Source: Actinomycetes bacterium
GTDB lineage: Bacteria > Actinomycetota > Actinomycetes > S36-B12 > GCA-2699445
Assembly (NCBI GenBank): GCA_022599915.1
Contig: JAHZLH010000063.1
Location: forward strand, 1 to 53,041
Direction of reading: 5' to 3'
DNA length: 53,041 bases
In this document: positions 28,494 to 36,778 of the stretch, piece by piece
Numbering within the stretch: position 1 is the first letter of the stretch
How the letters are laid out: each line of letters starts with the position of its first letter
The notes under the pieces: model-generated
Seen by the model: only the letters and a program-made list of their open reading frames with translations
Database searches by the model: none
Told to the model about the DNA's origin: nothing
Program-made: the position numbers and the translations under genes

Positions 28494-29726
28494 ATGGAGT
28501 CATACCTGACCCCAGTGGGCATCCTCATGACGATGCTGGGTTTGGTCGTCATCATTGCCGGATTGCTCAGCATGGTGCGCAGTATGTTGATGCCGCTGCC
28601 GCGGATCACACTTGCCGCTCGGGGGTCACGGGCCGTGATCGAACGGATCGCGTGGCTGTTCATTGCCCGACAAAAGAGCTTCGCCCGACAGGATGCCGTG
28701 CTGTCGGGGGTGGGTCCAGTTTCAGTGCTACTCGAACTGGTTGTGTTGATGCTGATGTTTCTGCTCGGCTTTGGTCTGATGATCTATGGCGTGAGCGGGA
28801 TGGACCTCACCGATTCGCTACTCCAGGCCGGATCGACGCTATTCACGCTGGGGCTGATTGAGCGCGATAATCCGGGCCAGGTGATCCTCAACTTTTTCGC
28901 CGCGTTCATGGGGGTGGCGATTATCGCCATCTTGATCGGCTACTTGTTCATGCTGTATTCCGCCTACACCCAGCGCGAATCGGTGGTGGTGCGCACGTCC
29001 ATGCGCTCAGGTCAACCAGCCTGGGGTCCGGAGATTATTTGCCGGCGGTACCTTGCCGGGGAAGCGCCGCTGCATTCCACCAAGGAACTCGTGCAATGGG
29101 TGAGCGATGTGCGCAACTCGCAAACCATCTATCCGGTACTCAACTTCTTTCGCTCCTACACACCACTGCGCAGTTGGGTGATCACCATGCTGGCGATTAT
29201 GGACGCTGCTGCGCTACGGCTGGTGTTGTTCGACGAGGCGGAAGATGGCGATGTTGCGCTAGTGGTTGAAGGGTCGGAAACGTTCGCGGCGCTCTTTCGC
29301 AACATGGCACTGCGCGGGAAGGGATTCACACGTGATCCACTCCCCGAAGCACAACTTCCGGCAAAGGAACTAACTGCTGGCCAACTAGCGCTTTTCCGCG
29401 CGGTGCGTATCGATCGGACACGATCCGAACGGGAGAACCGCACCGACGGTCCCATTCGGAAAGGTCGCTGTCAGTTGCCTCGGGAAGATTTCGATCGGGC
29501 CGTGGCGCTGATGCGGCTAGCGGGTGTACCGATTCGCGCTGGTGCCGGTGGTGACGATTCGTGGGAATCCTTCAAGGAGATTCGGGCCACCTACGAGGAG
29601 GCGGCGTTCGCGCTAGCCGCCCGACTGCATGTGGTGCGGGCGCCGTGGTCGGGGGAGCGGCGCGGCGCAACGGAAGTGTTCTGGCCGACGCTGGTCGCTG
29701 AGCAACTGGCAGCGGAAGGCAACTAG
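28494..29726 (+). CDS. Membrane protein with two-TM channel-like N-terminus
   Basis: The 410-aa protein has TM1 near residues 5-29, then TM near 75-98, a short semi-hydrophobic segment STLFTLGLIE near 112-121, and a TM near 130-155 followed by YSAYTQRESVV. The last three resemble a TM-pore-TM unit of small potassium channels, but the TxGYG filter is absent (TLGL instead). The remaining 250 residues are soluble and helical, with no domain I recognise. ATG 28494 follows a perfect GGAGG. The 3' end overlaps the convergent DUF1275 gene by 4 bp. Confidence 0.6.
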   Translation: MESYLTPVGILMTMLGLVVIIAGLLSMVRSMLMPLPRITLAARGSRAVIERIAWLFIARQKSFARQDAVLSGVGPVSVLLELVVLMLMFLLGFGLMIYGVSGMDLTDSLLQAGSTLFTLGLIERDNPGQVILNFFAAFMGVAIIAILIGYLFMLYSAYTQRESVVVRTSMRSGQPAWGPEIICRRYLAGEAPLHSTKELVQWVSDVRNSQTIYPVLNFFRSYTPLRSWVITMLAIMDAAALRLVLFDEAEDGDVALVVEGSETFAALFRNMALRGKGFTRDPLPEAQLPAKELTAGQLALFRAVRIDRTRSERENRTDGPIRKGRCQLPREDFDRAVALMRLAGVPIRAGAGGDDSWESFKEIRATYEEAAFALAARLHVVRAPWSGERRGATEVFWPTLVAEQLAAEGN

Positions 29727-30478
29727 GTCCCCGATGTAGTTGCGCTCGATTTGCCGCGTCGGCGTCGCTCCAGTAATCGGATCAGCAAGATCACTCCAGT
29801 GCCAATGCACGACAGCCAGAGCAACCGGGGTCCCGCATCACCAAGCACTGCACCCAATGCCGCGCCCACGATGTAGGAGATGAAGACCGAGAATAGGACG
29901 ACAAGTCGGGTCGGATGCTGCCAGACGTGACCGGCAGATCGAATAGCTGCGCGGCGGGCGATTTGGTCGACTGCGCCGGACTGGTAGGTAGTCGTTACTG
30001 GGATGCCCGAGGTGGAATGTACGGCGTAGGTCTGCACGCCCATAGCGCCAGACACGAAGAGCAAGGCAAAGAATCCCTCGGTGCCAGTTAGTGGAAGTTC
30101 ACTGAGCGGCAGGAACTGCAGTCGTGCCGCGGTGAGCGCGAGCAAAAAGACTTGCAGGACGAGGAGTAGTTCCGTCTGCCAACGCGCCGGCAGTCGGTAG
30201 GCAAGTCGAACTGCGAAGAACACGCCTAAGGCGAAGCCGAGAATCGAGGTAATCGGTGGCAGGATCTTGCCGCTGTCTAGTTCGCCGATGGAAATTCCGA
30301 CCAGGATGGCGTTGCCGCTTTGATTGGCCGGAAACACACCGAACAGGTGCACGAACGCAATCGCGTCGACGAAGCCGGCGATGATGCCCAGCATGATCGG
30401 TGCCCACAAACCAATCCTGGGGCCGCCGGGGGCTGGTGGTCGTTCGGCAGCACTGATGGGGTCCGACGGGGCGCTCAC
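29723..30478 (-). CDS. DUF1275 (YoaK-family) membrane protein
   Basis: This 251-aa protein has six hydrophobic segments and the DUF1275 signatures GIIAGFVDAIAFVHLFGVFPANQSGNAI and GAMGVQTYAVHSTSGIPVTTTYQSGAV. Function is not established for the family. It starts at GTG 30478 behind a GGGGG site and lies 12 bp downstream of zur on the same strand, so it may be transcribed with the znu-zur operon. The tail is Arg/Lys-rich. Confidence 0.88.
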   Translation of the reverse strand: MSAPSDPISAAERPPAPGGPRIGLWAPIMLGIIAGFVDAIAFVHLFGVFPANQSGNAILVGISIGELDSGKILPPITSILGFALGVFFAVRLAYRLPARWQTELLLVLQVFLLALTAARLQFLPLSELPLTGTEGFFALLFVSGAMGVQTYAVHSTSGIPVTTTYQSGAVDQIARRAAIRSAGHVWQHPTRLVVLFSVFISYIVGAALGAVLGDAGPRLLWLSCIGTGVILLIRLLERRRRGKSSATTSGT

Positions 30479-30490
30479 CGATACCCCCTA

Positions 30491-30889
30491 CTAGCGGGAT
30501 GCTGAGCAGTCTCGGCAGCGGCCGGCAAGTTCCACGGTGTGGTGGATGTCGGTGAATCCGTGTTCTGCTGCGGTTTCCTGTGCCCAGATCTCGACTGCTC
30601 GAGCGGAAATCTCCTCTGCCTTGCCACAGTTCACGCATACCAGATGATGATGGTGCCCGTCGCTGCAACGACGATAAAGAGTTTCGCCGTCACTGTTCAG
30701 CAGCGTATCCACTTCTTCGGCTGCTGCCATTCGAGACAAGGTGCGATAGACGGTGGCTAACCCGATGGTGTCGCCGCGTTCCGCCAAGAGTTGATGCAGT
30801 GTTTGCGCGGTGCGGAACTCGTTGACCTCATTCAGCAGTTCCAGGACTGCGGTGCGCTGCTTGGTCGTCCGGGGGGTTTTCGTGGTCAT
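30491..30889 (-). CDS. zur: Fur-family zinc uptake regulator Zur
   Basis: This 132-aa Fur-family repressor has an N-terminal winged helix (TKQRTAVLELLNE...TIGLATVYRTLSRMAAAEEV), the metal-sensing stretch RCSDGHHHHLVC and two CxxC pairs (CVNC, CRDC) for the structural zinc. Linkage to znuABC identifies it as Zur rather than Fur. It starts at ATG overlapping the znuB stop (ATGA), so it is coupled to the transporter genes and probably represses its own operon through the palindrome at 33563. Confidence 0.93.
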   Translation of the reverse strand: MTTKTPRTTKQRTAVLELLNEVNEFRTAQTLHQLLAERGDTIGLATVYRTLSRMAAAEEVDTLLNSDGETLYRRCSDGHHHHLVCVNCGKAEEISARAVEIWAQETAAEHGFTDIHHTVELAGRCRDCSASR

Positions 30890-31698
30890 GTGCGAGCTCC
30901 GATAACTCGGGATCCGATTGCCGCCAACACATATGCGGCCAACGCAGTAATCACGATAGTCGGTCCGGAGGGCACATTGAGATAGAAGGCCTGCAGCAAT
31001 CCGACGATCGCTGATACCAAGCCTACCGCCACCGCCACCGCAGCTGTGCTGGCGAATGATCGGGACACCTGTTGAGCCGCTGCTACCGGAACCACCATGA
31101 TGGCGGCCACGAGCAGCAGACCCACAGTCCGCATCCCAATGACCACAACCACCGAGGCCAAAACGCTAATCAACAAACTGATCCACTGCACCCGAATCCC
31201 CTGTACTTGGGCGAGGTCCGGATCCAGCGATACTGCGAACATTTTCCGACCAAGCAGAACCAGCAACACCCCGACCACGACTGCCACCGTGACCAGGGCG
31301 ACAACATCTCCCGCTGTGACCGTAGCGAGTGATCCAAAGAGGTACTGATTCAGTGCGGTGCTGCTGCTTCCGGAGGCGAGGGAGGCCAGCAGCACGCCGC
31401 CAGCGATACCGCCATAGAACACCAGCGCCAAGGCTACGTCGCCGACCGCTCGACTTTTTGCGCGAATTATCTCGACGAAGGCAGCGCCAGCGATAGCGAC
31501 GATCAAAGCGGTCGCGATGGGCTGGGTGCCCAGCAAGAAGGCCAGACCCACACCAGTGAGAGCCACGTGACCCATGCCGTCGCCCAGCAGCGCGAGGCGA
31601 CGTTGCACTAGGAAGACGCCAATCATGGGCGCGAGTGCCCCCACGATGATCGCCGCCAGTAGCGCCCGCTGCATGAAGTCGTAGTCAAGGGGGCTCAT
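30886..31698 (-). CDS. znuB: Zinc ABC transporter permease ZnuB
   Basis: This 270-aa ABC-3 family permease has about eight TM segments (for example LLAAIIVGALAPMIGVFLVQRRLALLGDGMGHVALTGVGLAFLLG, a family hallmark). It forms the membrane channel for zinc from ZnuA, powered by ZnuC. ATG 31698 overlaps the znuC stop (ATGA); a TTG at 31713 is less likely. Substrate assignment to zinc rests on the linked zur gene and the His-rich ZnuA. Confidence 0.92.
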   Translation of the reverse strand: MSPLDYDFMQRALLAAIIVGALAPMIGVFLVQRRLALLGDGMGHVALTGVGLAFLLGTQPIATALIVAIAGAAFVEIIRAKSRAVGDVALALVFYGGIAGGVLLASLASGSSSTALNQYLFGSLATVTAGDVVALVTVAVVVGVLLVLLGRKMFAVSLDPDLAQVQGIRVQWISLLISVLASVVVVIGMRTVGLLLVAAIMVVPVAAAQQVSRSFASTAAVAVAVGLVSAIVGLLQAFYLNVPSGPTIVITALAAYVLAAIGSRVIGART

Positions 31699-32474
31699 CG
31701 GGGAAGCCCCCAAAGTTCATCGCTGTCGGGTCCTGGTTCGTCGTGGTGTCCGTGCGGGTCATGGAATGTTCCGGGCGCCGGCGCTGGCCCGTCGTAGCGA
31801 ATGCTGGGCCCGTCACTGTGCTCTAAGACGATGCACCGATCCACTAAGGACTCCAAGGCGCCGAGTTCGTGGGTGACAACCACTATCGTCCGGTTGCGTT
31901 TCTTGTAGTCGGCCAAGATTGATGCGAGCCGGGAGATGTTTTCCTTATCCAGGCCGGCCGTGGGCTCGTCTAGGAGTAGGACCTCGGCGTCCTTGACTAG
32001 GGCCGCGGCAATCATCGCGCGTCGCTGTTGGCCGCCGGATAGGTCATGGAAGGAATCTTTGCGACGGTCCCGCAGGCCCACGACCGCCAAGGTGTTTGCT
32101 ATGGCGTCACGATCGGCCCGACTCAACCGAAGTCGTTGACCGGCAAGGCCGGCCGATACGACTTCAGTAACTGATACTGGCACAGCAGAAGACGCCAGCA
32201 GATGCTGCGGAACATAGCTGATTCGCTGCCAGTCGCGGTACTTTGCTGCGGCCGTGCCGAAGATGCGTACCGATCCGGTCGTGACTGGTTGCAGACCCAA
32301 CATGACCCGAAGCAGGGTGCTCTTGCCGGATCCGTTGGCTCCCAGTAGTGCCAGGCATTGCCCTGGTGGAACGCGAAGTTCCACATCGGCGAGAACCGGG
32401 TCCCCTCCCAGTTCTACGGTTGTCGCAGAGACAAGGAAGGGGTCCCGGGTGCTGTTCTCCGCCGCTACTGGCAA
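31695..32474 (-). CDS. znuC: Zinc ABC transporter ATP-binding protein ZnuC
   Basis: This 259-aa ABC ATPase has Walker A LLGANGSGKSTLL, Q-loop SYVPQHLL, signature DLSGGQQRRAMIAAALVK, Walker B VLLLDEPTAGLD and the H-loop VVTHELG. A histidine/aspartate-rich tail (HDPHGHHDEPGPDSDE) may bind zinc. It probably starts at TTG 32474 with an AGGAAGGAC site upstream and overlaps the znuA end by 10 bp. Confidence 0.92.
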   Translation of the reverse strand: MPVAAENSTRDPFLVSATTVELGGDPVLADVELRVPPGQCLALLGANGSGKSTLLRVMLGLQPVTTGSVRIFGTAAAKYRDWQRISYVPQHLLASSAVPVSVTEVVSAGLAGQRLRLSRADRDAIANTLAVVGLRDRRKDSFHDLSGGQQRRAMIAAALVKDAEVLLLDEPTAGLDKENISRLASILADYKKRNRTIVVVTHELGALESLVDRCIVLEHSDGPSIRYDGPAPAPGTFHDPHGHHDEPGPDSDELWGLPR

Positions 32475-33502
32475 GGTTGTCCTTCCTGCACTGCGGCGAG
32501 GTTAGACCGCATCACCGTAATGTAGTCGCCCTGCTGCGGTGCTAGTTCCAGTGGATCGAGTACTCCAGTCTGCGCGCCGGTTTCGTCGGCGACGGTTTGC
32601 GCCACGCCCGGGTCAATCTGCGACTCGTAGTAGATAGTTTTGACGTCGTTGTCGTTGACGAAATCAGCGGCGGCAGCGATAGCTGTGGGGCTGGGCTCCT
32701 CCTCGGGGGACAAACCGCTAATACCGAACTGCCCAAAACCGTAGCGGTCGGCGAGGTAGCCGAACGCCTGGTGACTGACCACCAGGTCCCGGCTCTCGCA
32801 GTTCTTGGTGCCCTTGCGCCACTTGGTGTCTAGTTCTTCAAGTTCGGTTGTCAATGTGTTGTTATCGGCGCGGTATTGATCGGCGGAGTCGGGGTCAACC
32901 TCAATCAGCCGATTCGCTACGGCTTCGCTGATGGTCACCATGTTGACGGGGCTCAGCCAGACGTGAGGGTCCACGCTAGCGGTCTTGTCGTTTTGGCCTT
33001 CTTCGTCGCTGTGGCCTTCTTCGTCGCTGTGGCCTTCTTCGTCGCTGTGGCCTTCTTCGTCGCTGTGGCCTTCTTCGTCGCTGTGGCCTTCTTCGTCGCT
33101 GTGGCCTTCTTCGTCGTGGTCGTGGCCACCGCCACCGGACAGCGTGGGGACGAGAGCCATGACGTCAATGGCGCGATCGCCGGCGTACTCCGAGACCGCA
33201 CTGTCCAATGCGGGGGAGAAACCGGAAATGTACACCACGACATCCGCGTCAGTGACATCCGTGATCTGCTGAGGTGTCAGTTCGAGGTCGTGTGAATCGA
33301 CACCCGGCTCGGCCAGCGAGACGGAGTTGACCCGATCGCCACCAACACTGTCAGCGATGTACTGCATCGGATACATTGCGGTGACGATGGTGGGTCCGTC
33401 AGTGGATGCCGATTGGCTGGCGGTTTCTTCGGTGCTGCAACCCGCGAGTGCCAGGCACAGCGCCGCGCCTCCCGCTGCAAAAGTGGCGTGTAGCCGAACC
33501 AT
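32465..33502 (-). CDS. znuA: Zinc ABC transporter substrate-binding lipoprotein ZnuA
   Basis: This 345-aa cluster A-I binding protein captures zinc outside the cell. It has a lipoprotein signal with LAGC (Cys22), then the domain VTAMYPMQYIADSVGGDRV...GVDSHDLELTPQQ (zinc His in DSHD), a His/Asp/Glu-rich loop, DPHVWLSP (second His), VVSHQAFGYLADRYG (third His) and the acidic ligand region YYESQIDPGVAQ. The loop contains GHDHDEE followed by six GHSDEE repeats. The ATG at 33502 follows GGAGGAACA; the frame's extension to 33559 would disrupt the signal peptide. It is the first gene of znuA-znuC-znuB-zur. Confidence 0.94.
   Translation of the reverse strand: MVRLHATFAAGGAALCLALAGCSTEETASQSASTDGPTIVTAMYPMQYIADSVGGDRVNSVSLAEPGVDSHDLELTPQQITDVTDADVVVYISGFSPALDSAVSEYAGDRAIDVMALVPTLSGGGGHDHDEEGHSDEEGHSDEEGHSDEEGHSDEEGHSDEEGHSDEEGQNDKTASVDPHVWLSPVNMVTISEAVANRLIEVDPDSADQYRADNNTLTTELEELDTKWRKGTKNCESRDLVVSHQAFGYLADRYGFGQFGISGLSPEEEPSPTAIAAAADFVNDNDVKTIYYESQIDPGVAQTVADETGAQTGVLDPLELAPQQGDYITVMRSNLAAVQEGQPCQ
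32995..33116 (-). repeat. 18-bp tandem repeats coding the ZnuA His-rich loop
   Basis: Six perfect 18-bp units start at 32995, 33013, 33031, 33049, 33067 and 33085, and a partial seventh begins at 33103. Each codes one GHSDEE hexapeptide on the minus strand. The units are identical at DNA level, as expected of a young, variable-number repeat. Confidence 0.93.
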
Positions 33503-33550
33503 TGTTCCTCCGTATAGGTGTGCAAGTTCTCGCTTGCCTGCGTGGCCACA

Positions 33551-33578
33551 AATATACATAAATGGGAATCATTATCAA
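33551..33578 (-). promoter_or_regulatory. Promoter of the znuA operon with Zur box
   Basis: Read on the minus strand, TTGATA (33578-33573) and TATATT (33556-33551) are separated by 16 bases, a good sigma-70-type promoter ending about 48 bp from the znuA ATG. Within it, 33563-33577 reads TGATAATGATTCCCA, which resembles the actinobacterial Zur box (TGAAAATGATTTTCA type). Zur bound with zinc there would block RNA polymerase. Confidence 0.72.
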
Positions 33579-33591
33579 AATTGGACGAAAA

Positions 33592-33633
33592 GGCGGGCGA
33601 CTCCTCTTCGGGGGTAGTGAGGAGTCGCCCGCC
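33592..33633 (-). terminator. Rho-independent terminator of hsp20
   Basis: A perfect 14-bp stem closes a 14-base loop and is followed, on the minus strand, by TTTTCG. It begins 20 bp after the hsp20 stop and separates it from the znu promoter. Confidence 0.82.
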
Positions 33634-33652
33634 GTCCGGTTAGCCGAAGGTT

Positions 33653-34147
33653 CTAGTTGTCGACCTCATCCTCCGGCTTGGCCTCGGCCACCGCGGTGGT
33701 GGCGTTCGAGACGGTAATTTTCTGCGGTTTGGCGGGGGGCTTGCTGACTCCGCTGACTCGCAGTTGCAGGATGCCATCGGTGTAGTCAGCTGAAACTGCG
33801 TCGGCTTCCAGTCCGTCAGGCAGCGAAAAGTCGCGCCGGAAAGAACCGTGGCGCAGCTCCTTCACCAAAGTCTTGCAGTCCTCGCTGAGGTGGCTGGTGC
33901 GATCGGTGCGCTCCCCGCTGACGGTCAGGCGACCCTCGTGCACCTCGATGTCAATGTCATTGGCGCGCAAGCCGGGCAGTTCCAGGGAAATCACCACGTC
34001 TTGGCCGTCGGCGACCAGATCCATAGGTGGAACCCAACTGTGATTGCGGGCTGGGGTAGTCCAGGTACGGCGCACAATGTTGTCGAATTCGTTCAAGTCA
34101 TCGACGCGGGCGAGGACCGCGAACGGGTCCCATCGGCGAATAGTCAT
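33653..34147 (-). CDS. Small heat-shock protein (Hsp20/alpha-crystallin family)
   Basis: This 164-aa chaperone holds unfolding proteins and prevents aggregation. The alpha-crystallin domain runs from about residue 40 to 130 (VPPMDLVADGQDVVISLELPGLRANDIDIEVHEGRLTVSGER...FRRDFSLPDGLEADAVSADYTDGILQLRVS), with the GxLxL-type motif near its end (GILQL), and the tail is acidic. ATG 34147 follows GGAG; upstream in-frame codons reach 34186 and run into the operator. A perfect CIRCE lies 33 bp upstream, so HrcA (8722) very likely represses it. Confidence 0.93.
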   Translation of the reverse strand: MTIRRWDPFAVLARVDDLNEFDNIVRRTWTTPARNHSWVPPMDLVADGQDVVISLELPGLRANDIDIEVHEGRLTVSGERTDRTSHLSEDCKTLVKELRHGSFRRDFSLPDGLEADAVSADYTDGILQLRVSGVSKPPAKPQKITVSNATTAVAEAKPEDEVDN

Positions 34148-34179
34148 GTCAACTCCTCGGGTCGTAACGAGCGACCGAT

Positions 34180-34206
34180 TTAGCACTCGGCCTATGAGAG
34201 TGCTAA
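34180..34206 (-). promoter_or_regulatory. Perfect CIRCE element (HrcA operator)
   Basis: TTAGCACTC, nine bases, GAGTGCTAA: both arms match the CIRCE consensus at all 9 positions. It lies just upstream of hsp20. CIRCE is classically found before groES-groEL, grpE or hrcA; its use before hsp20 shows an enlarged HrcA regulon here. Confidence 0.93.
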
Positions 34207-34288
34207 CGACAGTTGACGGGCAGCGATTCCAAATGCTGATCGGATTCGGTGTCGGCGTACAGCCAGGAGTTGATGACGAGGTTGCGGA

Positions 34289-34678
34289 CTACATCCGGCC
34301 CATAGCCTTGAGTACTGTGACCCCGGCCAGCGCCAGGGTGATGATCACTCGGGCTAGTCGGGAGCCAGGGGTGAGCACTGGCCAGGCCAGCGCGGACAGC
34401 CAAGCGACAAACAGCGTGACGATGCCTAGCAGCAATGCGCCCAGCCACATCCACGGGCCAGAGGTAATCAGGCCAACAAACAGGAACACCGCCAGCAGAA
34501 TCGGCACCAACCACCGCGGCATCGCGTGCAACTTCAGTACCAACGGGGCACTAAACCGCTCCAATGCGGGCCGGAAACCAGTGGGCGGCGGTGCGGCAGA
34601 TTGTTGCTTCTTGCTGCGCTGCGAGCGCTGCGGATTACCGGATCGTTGCGGCTGGTTGCGGCGGGATCTGTTGGACAC
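34289..34678 (-). CDS. Small actinobacterial membrane protein (DUF6703-like)
   Basis: This 129-aa protein has a basic, Arg/Gln/Ser-rich N-terminus of about 35 residues and then three hydrophobic segments (LVPILLAVFLFVGLITSG, MWLGALLLGIVTLFVAWL, ARVIITLALAGVTVL). I recall such proteins as DUF6703, common in actinobacteria; no function is known. GTG 34678 is preceded by GAGGAAG. It is divergent from the ABM-like gene. Confidence 0.65.
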   Translation of the reverse strand: MSNRSRRNQPQRSGNPQRSQRSKKQQSAAPPPTGFRPALERFSAPLVLKLHAMPRWLVPILLAVFLFVGLITSGPWMWLGALLLGIVTLFVAWLSALAWPVLTPGSRLARVIITLALAGVTVLKAMGRM

Positions 34679-34823
34679 GACTTCCTCGAACTGCTGCGTT
34701 GGATAGAACCGACCCGGTGTTGGGCGGTCCGCCCGAGGCTGGTGCTCGGGCTACCTGACTCCTATGGTGCGGCTAAACCGCCCAGACTCCAAACTGTGGC
34801 CCCACGAGTGGGGTAGGCGACGA

Positions 34824-35204
34824 GTGCGGCAGTATCGGATTGTGATCGTCGTCATGGAGTATCGCGGTGGCCCGGAGATCGAGCCGCTGCTAGTCGAGGC
34901 CGCCACCGTGCTGGCGCAGGAATCGGGTTGTGAACGGGCGGTGATGGGAAGATCTCCGGATGACGCCGAGCGTTGGCAACTGTTGACCGAGTGGGAAGGT
35001 GCCGGCCGGTTACGCCATGGTCTGGGAAGTTACGCCGCCAAAATGGCGCTCGGCCCGCTGCAGGCCCACGCGATCGACGCTGGCGGCGTGTTCGAAACCC
35101 TGCTGCGTTTTGAACAGGGTCAGCGGAGGGAAGGTCGTTCGGACCGAGCCGGGGACGCAGATTCCGCCGGACCTGGCTCAGCAACCTCCCCACCAGCGGG
35201 GTAA
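34824..35204 (+). CDS. Antibiotic biosynthesis monooxygenase (ABM) domain protein
   Basis: This 126-aa protein shows a dimeric alpha-beta barrel pattern: YRIVIVVMEYRG, then EIEPLLVEAATVLAQESGCERAVMGRSPDDAERWQLLTEWEG, where the strand-helix-strand order and the LLTEW motif fit ABM proteins. The C-terminal 30 residues are Gly/Ser/Arg-rich and probably disordered. GTG 34824 is chosen because the domain starts there; the frame reaches 34764. The gene lies just upstream of glyS; catalysis is not shown. Confidence 0.65.
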   Translation: MRQYRIVIVVMEYRGGPEIEPLLVEAATVLAQESGCERAVMGRSPDDAERWQLLTEWEGAGRLRHGLGSYAAKMALGPLQAHAIDAGGVFETLLRFEQGQRREGRSDRAGDADSAGPGSATSPPAG

Positions 35205-35226
35205 CCAGCCCCGCGACGGGGACTGG
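35205..35226 (+). terminator. Hairpin after the ABM-like gene
   Basis: CCAGCCCC and GGGG-A-CTGG pair over 8 bp with one bulged base, right after the stop codon. It probably ends transcription before glyS. No T-tract is present. Confidence 0.4.
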
Positions 35227-35305
35227 CTGCTGGCGGGCCAGTACGCTGGATACACGCCCGGCCTAGCCCGTGGCGCCGCCGACAACCAGCCGGAGTGGAG
35301 TTCAC

Positions 35306-36679
35306 GTGGCACAACGAGTCGATGCTGTAGTCAACCTCGCCAAGCGGAGGGGGTTCGTCTATCCCTCCTCGGAAATCTATGGCGGTACCCGATCGGCCTG
35401 GGACTACGGGCCACTGGGCGTGGAGCTGAAGGAGAACATCCGCCGGCAGTGGTGGCAGCACATAGTGCGCAATCGCGGCGACGTGGTCGGGCTGGATTCC
35501 TCGATCATCTTGGCTCCGCAGGTATGGGCGGCGTCTGGTCACGTGGATGCCTTTGTCGATCCTTTGACGGAATGTCGCAGCTGTCACAAACGCTTCCGCT
35601 CCGACACGTTGGTGGAGGAGTTCACCGAAAAGAAGGGTCGCGAACCTGAGGGATTGGCGGAGATCCCCTGCCCCAACTGCGGCAATCGGGGGGACTTCAC
35701 CGAACCGCGTGACTTCAACGGTCTGCTGAAAACCTCCATCGGTCCGGTGGAGGAGGAAGGCTCCATCCACTTCCTGCGCCCCGAGACCGCCCAAGGCATC
35801 TTCGTCAACTACGGCAATGTGGCCACCTCGGCTCGGATGAAGCCCCCGTTCGGAATCGCCCAAACCGGCAAATCCTTCCGCAACGAAATCACCCCAGGTA
35901 ACTTCATTTTCCGAACGCGCGAGTTCGAGCAGATGGAGATGGAGTTCTTCGTGCAGCCCGGCACGGACGAGGAGTGGCACGAATACTGGATCAAAGATCG
36001 GATGGACTGGTACGTCGAACTGGGGATCAATCCGGAGAACCTGCGGCTGTATGAACACCCGCAGGAGAAGTTGTCGCACTACTCCAAGCGCACCGTTGAC
36101 ATTGAATATCGGTTCGAGTTCGCCGGCAGCACTTGGGCGGAACTAGAAGGTGTCGCTAACCGAACCGATTTCGACCTGAAGACTCATTCCGAGCACTCCG
36201 GTAACGACCTGTCGTACTTCGACCAGAGCACCAATGAACGTTGGGTGCCCTACGTCATTGAACCTGCGGCCGGGTTGACCCGAGCAGTCCTAGCGTTCCT
36301 GCTGGATAGCTATGCCGAAGATGAGGCTCCGAACACCAAGGGTGGGGTGGACAAGCGCACCGTGCTGCGGTTCGATCCCCGACTAGCCCCGGTGAAGGTT
36401 GCGGTGTTGCCGCTGTCTCGCAATGCTGACCTGTCGCCGAAGGCGCGCGGTTTGGCCGACGAGTTGCGCAAGCGCTGGAATGTCGACTTCGACGATGCCG
36501 GTGCTATCGGTCGCCGCTACCGCCGCCAGGACGAGATCGGTACCCCATTTTGCGTCACAGTTGACTTCGACACCCTCGACGACGATGCGGTCACCGTGCG
36601 GCATCGGGATTCGATGGAGCAGGAGCGCATCGGGTTGGACAGCGTTGTCGGCTGGCTGGCCCAGCACATCCCGGCCTAA
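35306..36679 (+). CDS. glyS: Glycine--tRNA ligase (alpha2 type)
   Basis: This class II synthetase charges tRNA-Gly. The 457-aa enzyme is the dimeric eukaryote/actinobacterial type. It has [26 protein letters not shown], the zinc ligands CRSC and [14 protein letters not shown] (motif 2 loop), [22 protein letters not shown], and motif 3 region [23 protein letters not shown], followed by an anticodon-binding domain. GTG 35306 follows GGAG. Its position next to the zur-znu and dusB region is typical of actinobacteria. Confidence 0.96.
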   Translation: MAQRVDAVVNLAKRRGFVYPSSEIYGGTRSAWDYGPLGVELKENIRRQWWQHIVRNRGDVVGLDSSIILAPQVWAASGHVDAFVDPLTECRSCHKRFRSDTLVEEFTEKKGREPEGLAEIPCPNCGNRGDFTEPRDFNGLLKTSIGPVEEEGSIHFLRPETAQGIFVNYGNVATSARMKPPFGIAQTGKSFRNEITPGNFIFRTREFEQMEMEFFVQPGTDEEWHEYWIKDRMDWYVELGINPENLRLYEHPQEKLSHYSKRTVDIEYRFEFAGSTWAELEGVANRTDFDLKTHSEHSGNDLSYFDQSTNERWVPYVIEPAAGLTRAVLAFLLDSYAEDEAPNTKGGVDKRTVLRFDPRLAPVKVAVLPLSRNADLSPKARGLADELRKRWNVDFDDAGAIGRRYRRQDEIGTPFCVTVDFDTLDDDAVTVRHRDSMEQERIGLDSVVGWLAQHIPA

Positions 36680-36778
36680 TTACGCCGGAGTCCTGCCTCG
36701 CCGCCGTTGTGCGGCGATCGGCACGAGTTTTGCCACCGTTGGTCGGCGTTGTGTCCCGGTCGCGCCTAGGCTCGAGTC

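Noticed and set aside
32876-33295. Plus-strand frame with repeated FFVAVA units opposite znuA
   Set aside because: It is the complement of the GHSDEE repeats in ZnuA and has no ribosome site or family resemblance.
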